A program made the position numbers and the translations under genes. From Phytopythium helicoides (taxonomy: Eukaryota; Oomycota; Peronosporomycetes; Pythiales; Pythiaceae), in assembly GCA_024867545.1 (NCBI GenBank), contig JANFNE010000004.1, positions 1,364,001 to 1,428,000 of the forward strand: 64,000 bases of DNA. The letters run 5' to 3'. The notes under the pieces are model-generated. The model made no database searches. It had not been told where the DNA came from and saw only the letters and a program-made list of their open reading frames with translations. Each line of letters opens with the position of its first letter. The first letter of the stretch is position 1. This document shows positions 1 to 11,822 of this stretch, one piece after another.

Positions 1-66
1 TTGAACTCACGCGGGTTACCCCAATAGATTTCTAGTCTATCGCCTTAACCACTCGGCCAAGCTGTC
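1..66 (-). tRNA. tRNA-Ser(AGA), unit 1, 3' end cut by window edge
   Basis: The sequence starts inside the T arm; the anticodon arm, D arm and 5' acceptor strand are present and match the complete copies. It shows the array continues beyond the window. Confidence 0.93.
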
Positions 67-186
67 GGTCGAAAACCATCATTCCACACCTCACCGACCA
101 CCTACTCACTATCACACACAAACACACACAAAACACTTTACCAACACATATATCACAATCTCTCACACACATATCCCTACACATCT

Positions 187-600
187 TTGCAAACCAACCA
201 CATGCCAAATACTCAACACCGAGAAATCAACCCCAAGCCAACCAAACGCGCACGCACATACGCACCCAGTACGACTTGGAATTGTATGCGAACATGCCTC
301 GTTTTTGTTCCAACACGTCTCCATTCTCGTCGACGACATGGCGACCCAAGGACATGCCGGTGTGGCAGCAGTTGGAGGTATCAAAGAGAAGTTTGCTTGT
401 GTTGAGAATGGCATCATTTTGGGTCGAACACACTTTTTTGTGTGGAGTGAGTTGGCATCGTGTGGTATGGGTCGATGGGTCGATGAGTGATTGTGAAAAC
501 TGAAAAGGCAGTGATTGAGTGGTCGGATGGAGATGGGGACAATATAAATAGAAGGTCGTGTGAGGTGTGTGTGCGAGCGGCAAAGTAAGGAAAGTAGCAA
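187..600. other. Non-tRNA core block of the unit (representative copy), possible third transcribed element
   Basis: Between the CA-rich spacer and tRNA-Val lies about 400 bp of balanced composition, present in all 34 units. It contains a good TATA box (CAATATAAATAG, 540-551). It also has a small hairpin, CACAC-TTTTTT-GTGTG (428-443), whose loop is a T6 run that would act as a Pol III terminator on the plus strand. A weak B-box-like GGGTCGAACAC ends a few bases before that run, and an Sm-like A-T(3-4)-GG lies just upstream. Short ORFs occur on both strands, but the 2G/3G/4G length variation shifts their frames, so coding is unlikely. I recognise no U1, U2, U4, U5, U6, 5S or SRP RNA. It may be an ncRNA gene or merely spacer. 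Confidence 0.35.
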
Positions 601-605
601 TAAGA

Positions 606-678
606 TATCAGAGGAGGGGATCGAACCCTCGATCTTGAGCGTGTTAAGCTCACGTCCTAACCACTAGACGACACTGAC
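606..678 (-). tRNA. tRNA-Val(AAC), unit 1
   Basis: 73-nt type I tRNA. The acceptor strands are GTCAGTG and CTCTGAT, with a G1-U72 wobble and one U6-U67 mismatch. U8 is present. The D stem is GTC/GAC. The anticodon arm is TGAGC-TTAACAC-GCTCA (anticodon AAC, read as IAC). The T arm is GAGGG-TTCGATC-CCCTC and the discriminator is A73. CCA is not encoded. No run of four T lies within about 95 nt of the 3' end. The tRNA-Ser copies, by contrast, have a T6 at about 28 nt. Unit 1 spacer to Ser is 539 bp because of a 19-bp deletion. Confidence 0.92.
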
Positions 679-922
679 ACTTGTCAAACACACTCATCAA
701 CACAAATATCACATACCACACAACACACACAACACACAAAATACACAAAATACAAAACATGTATACTATACACAACAAACAACAAACAACACAACAAACG
801 AACACATTCATATCACTCCATACCACTACACCATGACGGTTACACCTACCCTAATCGCATGTCATAACAAGTGGAAACCAATCTACTATCCACCTTCTCC
901 TCCCATGAATCCACAGATCCAC

Positions 923-956
923 CGATCCACGGATCCACGGATCCGTGGGCAGGTGG
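923..956. repeat. GATCCACG mini-repeats and 14-bp palindrome (representative copy)
   Basis: Short direct repeats of GATCCAC(G) lead into the perfect palindrome CCACGGATCCGTGG. It recurs in every unit, about 85 bp downstream of the tRNA-Ser 3' end. Unit 31's copy (about 33045) and the last unit have GTGAG instead of GTGGG; the former also lacks 6 bp. It could form a hairpin or cruciform. No function is evident. Confidence 0.7.
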
Positions 957-1037
957 AGGAGAAAAAGTGTGCAATGGATGTGCCAATATGGGTTGAAAGA
1001 CACGAAAAAAGAAGGGGGAGAAAGAACATAAAGCGGT

Positions 1038-1118
1038 CGACAGCTGTGAGATTTGAACTCACGCGGGTTACCCCAATAGATTTCTAGTCTATCGCCTTAA
1101 CCACTCGGCCAAGCTGTC
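1038..1118 (-). tRNA. tRNA-Ser(AGA), unit 2
   Basis: 81-nt type II tRNA, first complete copy. The acceptor is GACAGCT/AGCTGTC and the discriminator is G. The D arm is GCCGAGTGGTTAAGGC. The anticodon stem is ATAGA/TCTAT with loop CTAGAAA (anticodon AGA, read as IGA). A 13-nt variable arm contains GGG/CCC. The T arm is GTGAG-TTCAAAT-CTCAC. A T6 run on the minus strand (plus 1005-1010), 28 nt downstream, is a canonical Pol III terminator. Confidence 0.96.
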
Positions 1119-1676
1119 GGTCGAAAACCATCATTCCACACCTCACCGACCACCTACTCACTATCACACACAAACACACACAAAAAACAACACCACACAA
1201 AACACTTTACCAACACATATATCACAATCTCTCACACACATATCCCTACACATCTTTGCAAACCAACCACATGCCAAATACTCAACACCGAGAAATCAAC
1301 CCCAAGCCAACCAAACGCGCACGCACATACGCACCCAGTACGACTTGGGGAATTGTATGCGAACATGCCTCGTTTTTGTTCCAACACGTCTCCATTCTCG
1401 TCGACGACATGGCGACCCAAGGACATGCCGGTGTGACAGCAGTTGGAGGTATCAAAGAGTAGTTTGCTTGTGTTGAGAATGGCATCAATTTGGGTCGAAC
1501 ACACTTTTTTGTGTGGAGTGAGTTGGCATCGTGTGGTATGGGTCGATGGGTCGATGAGTGATTGTGAAAACTGAAAAGGCAGTGATTGAGTGGTCAGATG
1601 GAGATGGGGACAATATAAATAGAAGGTCGTGTGAGGTGTGTGTGCGAGCGGCAAAGTAAGGAAAGTAGCAATAAGA

Positions 1677-1749
1677 TATCAGAGGAGGGGATCGAACCCT
1701 CGATCTTGAGCGTGTTAAGCTCACGTCCTAACCACTAGACGACACTGAC
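1677..1749 (-). tRNA. tRNA-Val(AAC), unit 2
   Basis: Same as the 606-678 copy; core G-run 4. Confidence 0.92.
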
Positions 1750-2108
1750 ACTTGTCAAACACACTCATCAACACAAATATCACATACCACACAACACACA
1801 CAACACACAAAATACACAAAATACAAAACATGTATACTATACACAACAAACAACAAACAACACAACAAACGAACACATTCATATCACTCCATACCACTAC
1901 ACCATGACGGTTACACCTACCCTAATCGCATGTCATAACAAGTGGAAACCAATCTACTATCCACCTTCTCCTCCCATGAATCCACAGATCCACCGATCCA
2001 CGGATCCACGGATCCGTGGGCAGGTGGAGGAGAAAAAGTGTGCAATGGATGTGCCAATATGGGTTGAAAGACACGAAAAAAGAAGGGGGAGAAAGAACAT
2101 AAAGCGGT

Positions 2109-2189
2109 CGACAGCTGTGAGATTTGAACTCACGCGGGTTACCCCAATAGATTTCTAGTCTATCGCCTTAACCACTCGGCCAAGCTGTC
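2109..2189 (-). tRNA. tRNA-Ser(AGA), unit 3
   Basis: Same as the 1038-1118 copy. Confidence 0.95.
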
Positions 2190-2747
2190 GGTCGAAAACC
2201 ATCATTCCACACCTCACCGACCACCTACTCACTATCACACACAAACACACACAAAAAACAACACCACACAAAACACTTTACCAACACATATATCACAATC
2301 TCTCACACACATATCCCTACACATCTTTGCAAACCAACCACATGCCAAATACTCAACACCGAGAAATCAACCCCAAGCCAACCAAACGCGCACGCACATA
2401 CGCACCCAGTACGACTTGGGGAATTGTATGCGAACATGCCTCGTTTTTGTTCCAACACGTCTCCATTCTCGTCGACGACATGGCGACCCAAGGACATGCC
2501 GGTGTGACAGCAGTTGGAGGTATCAAAGAGTAGTTTGCTTGTGTTGAGAATGGCATCAATTTGGGTCGAACACACTTTTTTGTGTGGAGTGAGTTGGCAT
2601 CGTGTGGTATGGGTCGATGGGTCGATGAGTGATTGTGAAAACTGAAAAGGCAGTGATTGAGTGGTCAGATGGAGATGGGGACAATATAAATAGAAGGTCG
2701 TGTGAGGTGTGTGTGCGAGCGGCAAAGTAAGGAAAGTAGCAATAAGA

Positions 2748-2820
2748 TATCAGAGGAGGGGATCGAACCCTCGATCTTGAGCGTGTTAAGCTCACATCCT
2801 AACCACTAGACGACACTGAC
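2748..2820 (-). tRNA. tRNA-Val(AAC), unit 3, D-stem variant
   Basis: Differs from the other Val copies by plus-strand A at 2796 (others G). This turns C25 of the tRNA into U25, changing the G10-C25 pair of the D stem to a G-U wobble. It is the only substitution I noticed inside any tRNA of the array. Core G-run 4. Confidence 0.9.
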
Positions 2821-3179
2821 ACTTGTCAAACACACTCATCAACACAAATATCACATACCACACAACACACACAACACACAAAATACACAAAATACAAAAC
2901 ATGTATACTATACACAACAAACAACAAACAACACAACAAACGAACACATTCATATCACTCCATACCACTACACCATGACGGTTACACCTACCCTAATCGC
3001 ATGTCATAACAAGTGGAAACCAATCTACTATCCACCTTCTCCTCCCATGAATCCACAGATCCACCGATCCACGGATCCACGGATCCGTGGGCAGGTGGAG
3101 GAGAAAAAGTGTGCAATGGATGTGCCAATATGGGTTGAAAGACACGAAAAAAGAAGGGGGAGAAAGAACATAAAGCGGT

Positions 3180-3260
3180 CGACAGCTGTGAGATTTGAAC
3201 TCACGCGGGTTACCCCAATAGATTTCTAGTCTATCGCCTTAACCACTCGGCCAAGCTGTC
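3180..3260 (-). tRNA. tRNA-Ser(AGA), unit 4
   Basis: Matches the 1038-1118 copy. Confidence 0.95.
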
Positions 3261-3818
3261 GGTCGAAAACCATCATTCCACACCTCACCGACCACCTACT
3301 CACTATCACACACAAACACACACAAAAAACAACACCACACAAAACACTTTACCAACACATATATCACAATCTCTCACACACATATCCCTACACATCTTTG
3401 CAAACCAACCACATGCCAAATACTCAACACCGAGAAATCAACCCCAAGCCAACCAAACGCGCACGCACATACGCACCCAGTACGACTTGGGGAATTGTAT
3501 GCGAACATGCCTCGTTTTTGTTCCAACACGTCTCCATTCTCGTCGACGACATGGCGACCCAAGGACATGCCGGTGTGACAGCAGTTGGAGGTATCAAAGA
3601 GTAGTTTGCTTGTGTTGAGAATGGCATCAATTTGGGTCGAACACACTTTTTTGTGTGGAGTGAGTTGGCATCGTGTGGTATGGGTCGATGGGTCGATGAG
3701 TGATTGTGAAAACTGAAAAGGCAGTGATTGAGTGGTCGGATGGAGATGGGGACAATATAAATAGAAGGTCGTGTGAGGTGTGTGTGCGAGCGGCAAAGTA
3801 AGGAAAGTAGCAATAAGA

Positions 3819-3891
3819 TATCAGAGGAGGGGATCGAACCCTCGATCTTGAGCGTGTTAAGCTCACGTCCTAACCACTAGACGACACTGAC
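3819..3891 (-). tRNA. tRNA-Val(AAC), unit 4
   Basis: Matches the 606-678 copy; core G-run 4, with the GTGGTCGGA variant shared with units 1, 7, 8 and 34. Confidence 0.92.
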
Positions 3892-4250
3892 ACTTGTCAA
3901 ACACACTCATCAACACAAATATCACATACCACACAACACACACAACACACAAAATACACAAAATACAAAACATGTATACTATACACAACAAACAACAAAC
4001 AACACAACAAACGAACACATTCATATCACTCCATACCACTACACCATGACGGTTACACCTACCCTAATCGCATGTCATAACAAGTGGAAACCAATCTACT
4101 ATCCACCTTCTCCTCCCATGAATCCACAGATCCACCGATCCACGGATCCACGGATCCGTGGGCAGGTGGAGGAGAAAAAGTGTGCAATGGATGTGCCAAT
4201 ATGGGTTGAAAGACACGAAAAAAGAAGGGGGAGAAAGAACATAAAGCGGT

Positions 4251-4331
4251 CGACAGCTGTGAGATTTGAACTCACGCGGGTTACCCCAATAGATTTCTAG
4301 TCTATCGCCTTAACCACTCGGCCAAGCTGTC
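4251..4331 (-). tRNA. tRNA-Ser(AGA), unit 5
   Basis: Matches the 1038-1118 copy. Confidence 0.95.
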
Positions 4332-4887
4332 GGTCGAAAACCATCATTCCACACCTCACCGACCACCTACTCACTATCACACACAAACACACACAAAAAA
4401 CAACACCACACAAAACACTTTACCAACACATATATCACAATCTCTCACACACATATCCCTACACATCTTTGCAAACCAACCACATGCCAAATACTCAACA
4501 CCGAGAAATCAACCCCAAGCCAACCAAACGCGCACGCACATACGCACCCAGTACGACTTGGAATTGTATGCGAACATGCCTCGTTTTTGTTCCAACACGT
4601 CTCCATTCTCGTCGACGACATGGCGACCCAAGGACATGCCGGTGTGACAGCAGTTGGAGGTATCAAAGAGTAGTTTGCTTGTGTTGAGAATGGCATCAAT
4701 TTGGGTCGAACACACTTTTTTGTGTGGAGTGAGTTGGCATCGTGTGGTATGGGTCGATGGGTCGATGAGTGATTGTGAAAACTGAAAAGGCAGTGATTGA
4801 GTGGTCAGATGGAGATGGGGACAATATAAATAGAAGGTCGTGTGAGGTGTGTGTGCGAGCGGCAAAGTAAGGAAAGTAGCAATAAGA

Positions 4888-4960
4888 TATCAGAGGAGGG
4901 GATCGAACCCTCGATCTTGAGCGTGTTAAGCTCACGTCCTAACCACTAGACGACACTGAC
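4888..4960 (-). tRNA. tRNA-Val(AAC), unit 5
   Basis: Matches the 606-678 copy; core G-run 2. Confidence 0.92.
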
Positions 4961-5319
4961 ACTTGTCAAACACACTCATCAACACAAATATCACATACCA
5001 CACAACACACACAACACACAAAATACACAAAATACAAAACATGTATACTATACACAACAAACAACAAACAACACAACAAACGAACACATTCATATCACTC
5101 CATACCACTACACCATGACGGTTACACCTACCCTAATCGCATGTCATAACAAGTGGAAACCAATCTACTATCCACCTTCTCCTCCCATGAATCCACAGAT
5201 CCACCGATCCACGGATCCACGGATCCGTGGGCAGGTGGAGGAGAAAAAGTGTGCAATGGATGTGCCAATATGGGTTGAAAGACACGAAAAAAGAAGGGGG
5301 AGAAAGAACATAAAGCGGT

Positions 5320-5400
5320 CGACAGCTGTGAGATTTGAACTCACGCGGGTTACCCCAATAGATTTCTAGTCTATCGCCTTAACCACTCGGCCAAGCTGTC
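5320..5400 (-). tRNA. tRNA-Ser(AGA), unit 6
   Basis: Matches the 1038-1118 copy. Confidence 0.95.
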
Positions 5401-5958
5401 GGTCGAAAACCATCATTCCACACCTCACCGACCACCTACTCACTATCACACACAAACACACACAAAAAACAACACCACACAAAACACTTTACCAACACAT
5501 ATATCACAATCTCTCACACACATATCCCTACACATCTTTGCAAACCAACCACATGCCAAATACTCAACACCGAGAAATCAACCCCAAGCCAACCAAACGC
5601 GCACGCACATACGCACCCAGTACGACTTGGGGAATTGTATGCGAACATGCCTCGTTTTTGTTCCAACACGTCTCCATTCTCGTCGACGACATGGCGACCC
5701 AAGGACATGCCGGTGTGACAGCAGTTGGAGGTATCAAAGAGTAGTTTGCTTGTGTTGAGAATGGCATCAATTTGGGTCGAACACACTTTTTTGTGTGGAG
5801 TGAGTTGGCATCGTGTGGTATGGGTCGATGGGTCGATGAGTGATTGTGAAAACTGAAAAGGCAGTGATTGAGTGGTCAGATGGAGATGGGGACAATATAA
5901 ATAGAAGGTCGTGTGAGGTGTGTGTGCGAGCGGCAAAGTAAGGAAAGTAGCAATAAGA

Positions 5959-6031
5959 TATCAGAGGAGGGGATCGAACCCTCGATCTTGAGCGTGTTAA
6001 GCTCACGTCCTAACCACTAGACGACACTGAC
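5959..6031 (-). tRNA. tRNA-Val(AAC), unit 6
   Basis: Matches the 606-678 copy; core G-run 4. Confidence 0.92.
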
Positions 6032-6390
6032 ACTTGTCAAACACACTCATCAACACAAATATCACATACCACACAACACACACAACACACAAAATACACA
6101 AAATACAAAACATGTATACTATACACAACAAACAACAAACAACACAACAAACGAACACATTCATATCACTCCATACCACTACACCATGACGGTTACACCT
6201 ACCCTAATCGCATGTCATAACAAGTGGAAACCAATCTACTATCCACCTTCTCCTCCCATGAATCCACAGATCCACCGATCCACGGATCCACGGATCCGTG
6301 GGCAGGTGGAGGAGAAAAAGTGTGCAATGGATGTGCCAATATGGGTTGAAAGACACGAAAAAAGAAGGGGGAGAAAGAACATAAAGCGGT

Positions 6391-6471
6391 CGACAGCTGT
6401 GAGATTTGAACTCACGCGGGTTACCCCAATAGATTTCTAGTCTATCGCCTTAACCACTCGGCCAAGCTGTC
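6391..6471 (-). tRNA. tRNA-Ser(AGA), unit 7
   Basis: Matches the 1038-1118 copy. Confidence 0.95.
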
Positions 6472-7027
6472 GGTCGAAAACCATCATTCCACACCTCACC
6501 GACCACCTACTCACTATCACACACAAACACACACAAAAAACAACACCACACAAAACACTTTACCAACACATATATCACAATCTCTCACACACATATCCCT
6601 ACACATCTTTGCAAACCAACCACATGCCAAATACTCAACACCGAGAAATCAACCCCAAGCCAACCAAACGCGCACGCACATACGCACCCAGTACGACTTG
6701 GAATTGTATGCGAACATGCCTCGTTTTTGTTCCAACACGTCTCCATTCTCGTCGACGACATGGCGACCCAAGGACATGCCGGTGTGACAGCAGTTGGAGG
6801 TATCAAAGAGTAGTTTGCTTGTGTTGAGAATGGCATCAATTTGGGTCGAACACACTTTTTTGTGTGGAGTGAGTTGGCATCGTGTGGTATGGGTCGATGG
6901 GTCGATGAGTGATTGTGAAAACTGAAAAGGCAGTGATTGAGTGGTCGGATGGAGATGGGGACAATATAAATAGAAGGTCGTGTGAGGTGTGTGTGCGAGC
7001 GGCAAAGTAAGGAAAGTAGCAATAAGA

Positions 7028-7100
7028 TATCAGAGGAGGGGATCGAACCCTCGATCTTGAGCGTGTTAAGCTCACGTCCTAACCACTAGACGACACTGAC
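7028..7100 (-). tRNA. tRNA-Val(AAC), unit 7
   Basis: Matches the 606-678 copy; core G-run 2, GTGGTCGGA variant. Confidence 0.92.
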
Positions 7101-7459
7101 ACTTGTCAAACACACTCATCAACACAAATATCACATACCACACAACACACACAACACACAAAATACACAAAATACAAAACATGTATACTATACACAACAA
7201 ACAACAAACAACACAACAAACGAACACATTCATATCACTCCATACCACTACACCATGACGGTTACACCTACCCTAATCGCATGTCATAACAAGTGGAAAC
7301 CAATCTACTATCCACCTTCTCCTCCCATGAATCCACAGATCCACCGATCCACGGATCCACGGATCCGTGGGCAGGTGGAGGAGAAAAAGTGTGCAATGGA
7401 TGTGCCAATATGGGTTGAAAGACACGAAAAAAGAAGGGGGAGAAAGAACATAAAGCGGT

Positions 7460-7540
7460 CGACAGCTGTGAGATTTGAACTCACGCGGGTTACCCCAATA
7501 GATTTCTAGTCTATCGCCTTAACCACTCGGCCAAGCTGTC
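7460..7540 (-). tRNA. tRNA-Ser(AGA), unit 8
   Basis: Matches the 1038-1118 copy. The 5' flank has AAAACGATC, a variant shared only with unit 11. Confidence 0.95.
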
Positions 7541-8097
7541 GGTCGAAAACGATCATTCCACACCTCACCGACCACCTACTCACTATCACACACAAACACA
7601 CACAAAAAACAACACCACACAAAACACTTTACCAACACATATATCACAATCTCTCACACACATATCCCTACACATCTTTGCAAACCAACCACATGCCAAA
7701 TACTCAACACCGAGAAATCAACCCCAAGCCAACCAAACGCGCACGCACATACGCACCCAGTACGACTTGGAATTGTATGCGAACATGCCTCGTTTTTGTT
7801 CCAACACGTCTCCATTCTCGTCGACGACATGGCGACCCAAGGACATGCCGGTGTGACAGCAGTTGGAGGTATCAAAGAGTAGTTTGCTTGTGTTGAGAAT
7901 GGCATCAATTTGGGTCGAACACACTTTTTTTGTGTGGAGTGAGTTGGCATCGTGTGGTATGGGTCGATGGGTCGATGAGTGATTGTGAAAACTGAAAAGG
8001 CAGTGATTGAGTGGTCGGATGGAGATGGGGACAATATAAATAGAAGGTCGTGTGAGGTGTGTGTGCGAGCGGCAAAGTAAGGAAAGTAGCAATAAGA

Positions 8098-8170
8098 TAT
8101 CAGAGGAGGGGATCGAACCCTCGATCTTGAGCGTGTTAAGCTCACGTCCTAACCACTAGACGACACTGAC
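8098..8170 (-). tRNA. tRNA-Val(AAC), unit 8
   Basis: Matches the 606-678 copy; core G-run 2, and the hairpin loop has seven T instead of six. Confidence 0.92.
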
Positions 8171-8529
8171 ACTTGTCAAACACACTCATCAACACAAATA
8201 TCACATACCACACAACACACACAACACACAAAATACACAAAATACAAAACATGTATACTATACACAACAAACAACAAACAACACAACAAACGAACACATT
8301 CATATCACTCCATACCACTACACCATGACGGTTACACCTACCCTAATCGCATGTCATAACAAGTGGAAACCAATCTACTATCCACCTTCTCCTCCCATGA
8401 ATCCACAGATCCACCGATCCACGGATCCACGGATCCGTGGGCAGGTGGAGGAGAAAAAGTGTGCAATGGATGTGCCAATATGGGTTGAAAGACACGAAAA
8501 AAGAAGGGGGAGAAAGAACATAAAGCGGT

Positions 8530-8610
8530 CGACAGCTGTGAGATTTGAACTCACGCGGGTTACCCCAATAGATTTCTAGTCTATCGCCTTAACCACTCGG
8601 CCAAGCTGTC
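8530..8610 (-). tRNA. tRNA-Ser(AGA), unit 9
   Basis: Matches the 1038-1118 copy. Confidence 0.95.
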
Positions 8611-9168
8611 GGTCGAAAACCATCATTCCACACCTCACCGACCACCTACTCACTATCACACACAAACACACACAAAAAACAACACCACACAAAACACTTT
8701 ACCAACACATATATCACAATCTCTCACACACATATCCCTACACATCTTTGCAAACCAACCACATGCCAAATACTCAACACCGAGAAATCAACCCCAAGCC
8801 AACCAAACGCGCACGCACATACGCACCCAGTACGACTTGGGGAATTGTATGCGAACATGCCTCGTTTTTGTTCCAACACGTCTCCATTCTCGTCGACGAC
8901 ATGGCGACCCAAGGACATGCCGGTGTGACAGCAGTTGGAGGTATCAAAGAGTAGTTTGCTTGTGTTGAGAATGGCATCAATTTGGGTCGAACACACTTTT
9001 TTGTGTGGAGTGAGTTGGCATCGTGTGGTATGGGTCGATGGGTCGATGAGTGATTGTGAAAACTGAAAAGGCAGTGATTGAGTGGTCAGATGGAGATGGG
9101 GACAATATAAATAGAAGGTCGTGTGAGGTGTGTGTGCGAGCGGCAAAGTAAGGAAAGTAGCAATAAGA

Positions 9169-9241
9169 TATCAGAGGAGGGGATCGAACCCTCGATCTTG
9201 AGCGTGTTAAGCTCACGTCCTAACCACTAGACGACACTGAC
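9169..9241 (-). tRNA. tRNA-Val(AAC), unit 9
   Basis: Matches the 606-678 copy; core G-run 4. Confidence 0.92.
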
Positions 9242-9600
9242 ACTTGTCAAACACACTCATCAACACAAATATCACATACCACACAACACACACAACACAC
9301 AAAATACACAAAATACAAAACATGTATACTATACACAACAAACAACAAACAACACAACAAACGAACACATTCATATCACTCCATACCACTACACCATGAC
9401 GGTTACACCTACCCTAATCGCATGTCATAACAAGTGGAAACCAATCTACTATCCACCTTCTCCTCCCATGAATCCACAGATCCACCGATCCACGGATCCA
9501 CGGATCCGTGGGCAGGTGGAGGAGAAAAAGTGTGCAATGGATGTGCCAATATGGGTTGAAAGACACGAAAAAAGAAGGGGGAGAAAGAACATAAAGCGGT

Positions 9601-9681
9601 CGACAGCTGTGAGATTTGAACTCACGCGGGTTACCCCAATAGATTTCTAGTCTATCGCCTTAACCACTCGGCCAAGCTGTC
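9601..9681 (-). tRNA. tRNA-Ser(AGA), unit 10
   Basis: Matches the 1038-1118 copy. Confidence 0.95.
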
Positions 9682-10239
9682 GGTCGAAAACCATCATTCC
9701 ACACCTCACCGACCACCTACTCACTATCACACACAAACACACACAAAAAACAACACCACACAAAACACTTTACCAACACATATATCACAATCTCTCACAC
9801 ACATATCCCTACACATCTTTGCAAACCAACCACATGCCAAATACTCAACACCGAGAAATCAACCCCAAGCCAACCAAACGCGCACGCACATACGCACCCA
9901 GTACGACTTGGGGAATTGTATGCGAACATGCCTCGTTTTTGTTCCAACACGTCTCCATTCTCGTCGACGACATGGCGACCCAAGGACATGCCGGTGTGAC
10001 AGCAGTTGGAGGTATCAAAGAGTAGTTTGCTTGTGTTGAGAATGGCATCAATTTGGGTCGAACACACTTTTTTGTGTGGAGTGAGTTGGCATCGTGTGGT
10101 ATGGGTCGATGGGTCGATGAGTGATTGTGAAAACTGAAAAGGCAGTGATTGAGTGGTCAGATGGAGATGGGGACAATATAAATAGAAGGTCGTGTGAGGT
10201 GTGTGTGCGAGCGGCAAAGTAAGGAAAGTAGCAATAAGA

Positions 10240-10312
10240 TATCAGAGGAGGGGATCGAACCCTCGATCTTGAGCGTGTTAAGCTCACGTCCTAACCACTA
10301 GACGACACTGAC
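10240..10312 (-). tRNA. tRNA-Val(AAC), unit 10
   Basis: Matches the 606-678 copy; core G-run 4. Confidence 0.92.
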
Positions 10313-10671
10313 ACTTGTCAAACACACTCATCAACACAAATATCACATACCACACAACACACACAACACACAAAATACACAAAATACAAAACATGTATAC
10401 TATACACAACAAACAACAAACAACACAACAAACGAACACATTCATATCACTCCATACCACTACACCATGACGGTTACACCTACCCTAATCGCATGTCATA
10501 ACAAGTGGAAACCAATCTACTATCCACCTTCTCCTCCCATGAATCCACAGATCCACCGATCCACGGATCCACGGATCCGTGGGCAGGTGGAGGAGAAAAA
10601 GTGTGCAATGGATGTGCCAATATGGGTTGAAAGACACGAAAAAAGAAGGGGGAGAAAGAACATAAAGCGGT

Positions 10672-10752
10672 CGACAGCTGTGAGATTTGAACTCACGCGG
10701 GTTACCCCAATAGATTTCTAGTCTATCGCCTTAACCACTCGGCCAAGCTGTC
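10672..10752 (-). tRNA. tRNA-Ser(AGA), unit 11
   Basis: Matches the 1038-1118 copy; 5' flank AAAACGATC as in unit 8. First unit of a duplicated 3-unit block. Confidence 0.95.
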
Positions 10753-11309
10753 GGTCGAAAACGATCATTCCACACCTCACCGACCACCTACTCACTATCA
10801 CACACAAACACACACAAAAAACAACACCACACAAAACACTTTACCAACACATATATCACAATCTCTCACACACATATCCCTACACATCTTTGCAAACCAA
10901 CCACATGCCAAATACTCAACACCGAGAAATCAACCCCAAGCCAACCAAACGCGCACGCACATACGCACCCAGTACGACTTGGGAATTGTATGCGAACATG
11001 CCTCGTTTTTGTTCCAACACGTCTCCATTCTCGTCGACGACATGGCGACCCAAGGACATGCCGGTGTGACAGCAGTTGGAGGTATCAAAGAGTAGTTTGC
11101 TTGTGTTGAGAATGGCATCAATTTGGGTCGAACACACTTTTTTGTGTGGAGTGAGTTGGCATCGTGTGGTATGGGTCGATGGGTCGATGAGTGATTGTGA
11201 AAACTGAAAAGGCAGTGATTGAGTGGTCAGATGGAGATGGGGACAATATAAATAGAAGGTCGTGTGAGGTGTGTGTGCGAGCGGCAAAGTAAGGAAAGTA
11301 GCAATAAGA

Positions 11310-11382
11310 TATCAGAGGAGGGGATCGAACCCTCGATCTTGAGCGTGTTAAGCTCACGTCCTAACCACTAGACGACACTGAC
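11310..11382 (-). tRNA. tRNA-Val(AAC), unit 11
   Basis: Matches the 606-678 copy; core G-run 3. Confidence 0.92.
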
Positions 11383-11741
11383 ACTTGTCAAACACACTCA
11401 TCAACACAAATATCACATACCACACAACACACACAACACACAAAATACACAAAATACAAAACATGTATACTATACACAACAAACAACAAACAACACAACA
11501 AACGAACACATTCATATCACTCCATACCACTACACCATGACGGTTACACCTACCCTAATCGCATGTCATAACAAGTGGAAACCAATCTACTATCCACCTT
11601 CTCCTCCCATGAATCCACAGATCCACCGATCCACGGATCCACGGATCCGTGGGCAGGTGGAGGAGAAAAAGTGTGCAATGGATGTGCCAATATGGGTTGA
11701 AAGACACGAAAAAAGAAGGGGGAGAAAGAACATAAAGCGGT

Positions 11742-11822
11742 CGACAGCTGTGAGATTTGAACTCACGCGGGTTACCCCAATAGATTTCTAGTCTATCGCC
11801 TTAACCACTCGGCCAAGCTGTC
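11742..11822 (-). tRNA. tRNA-Ser(AGA), unit 12
   Basis: Matches the 1038-1118 copy. Confidence 0.95.

Noticed and set aside
163..653. Minus-strand frames of 79-163 codons in every unit
   Set aside because: They run through tRNA-Val or the core, and their ends change with the G-run length, so they are not conserved as proteins.
833..1087. 84-codon plus-strand frame repeated in nearly every unit
   Set aside because: Its 3' half is antisense to tRNA-Ser. It persists only because the units are near-identical, and there is no protein-like constraint.
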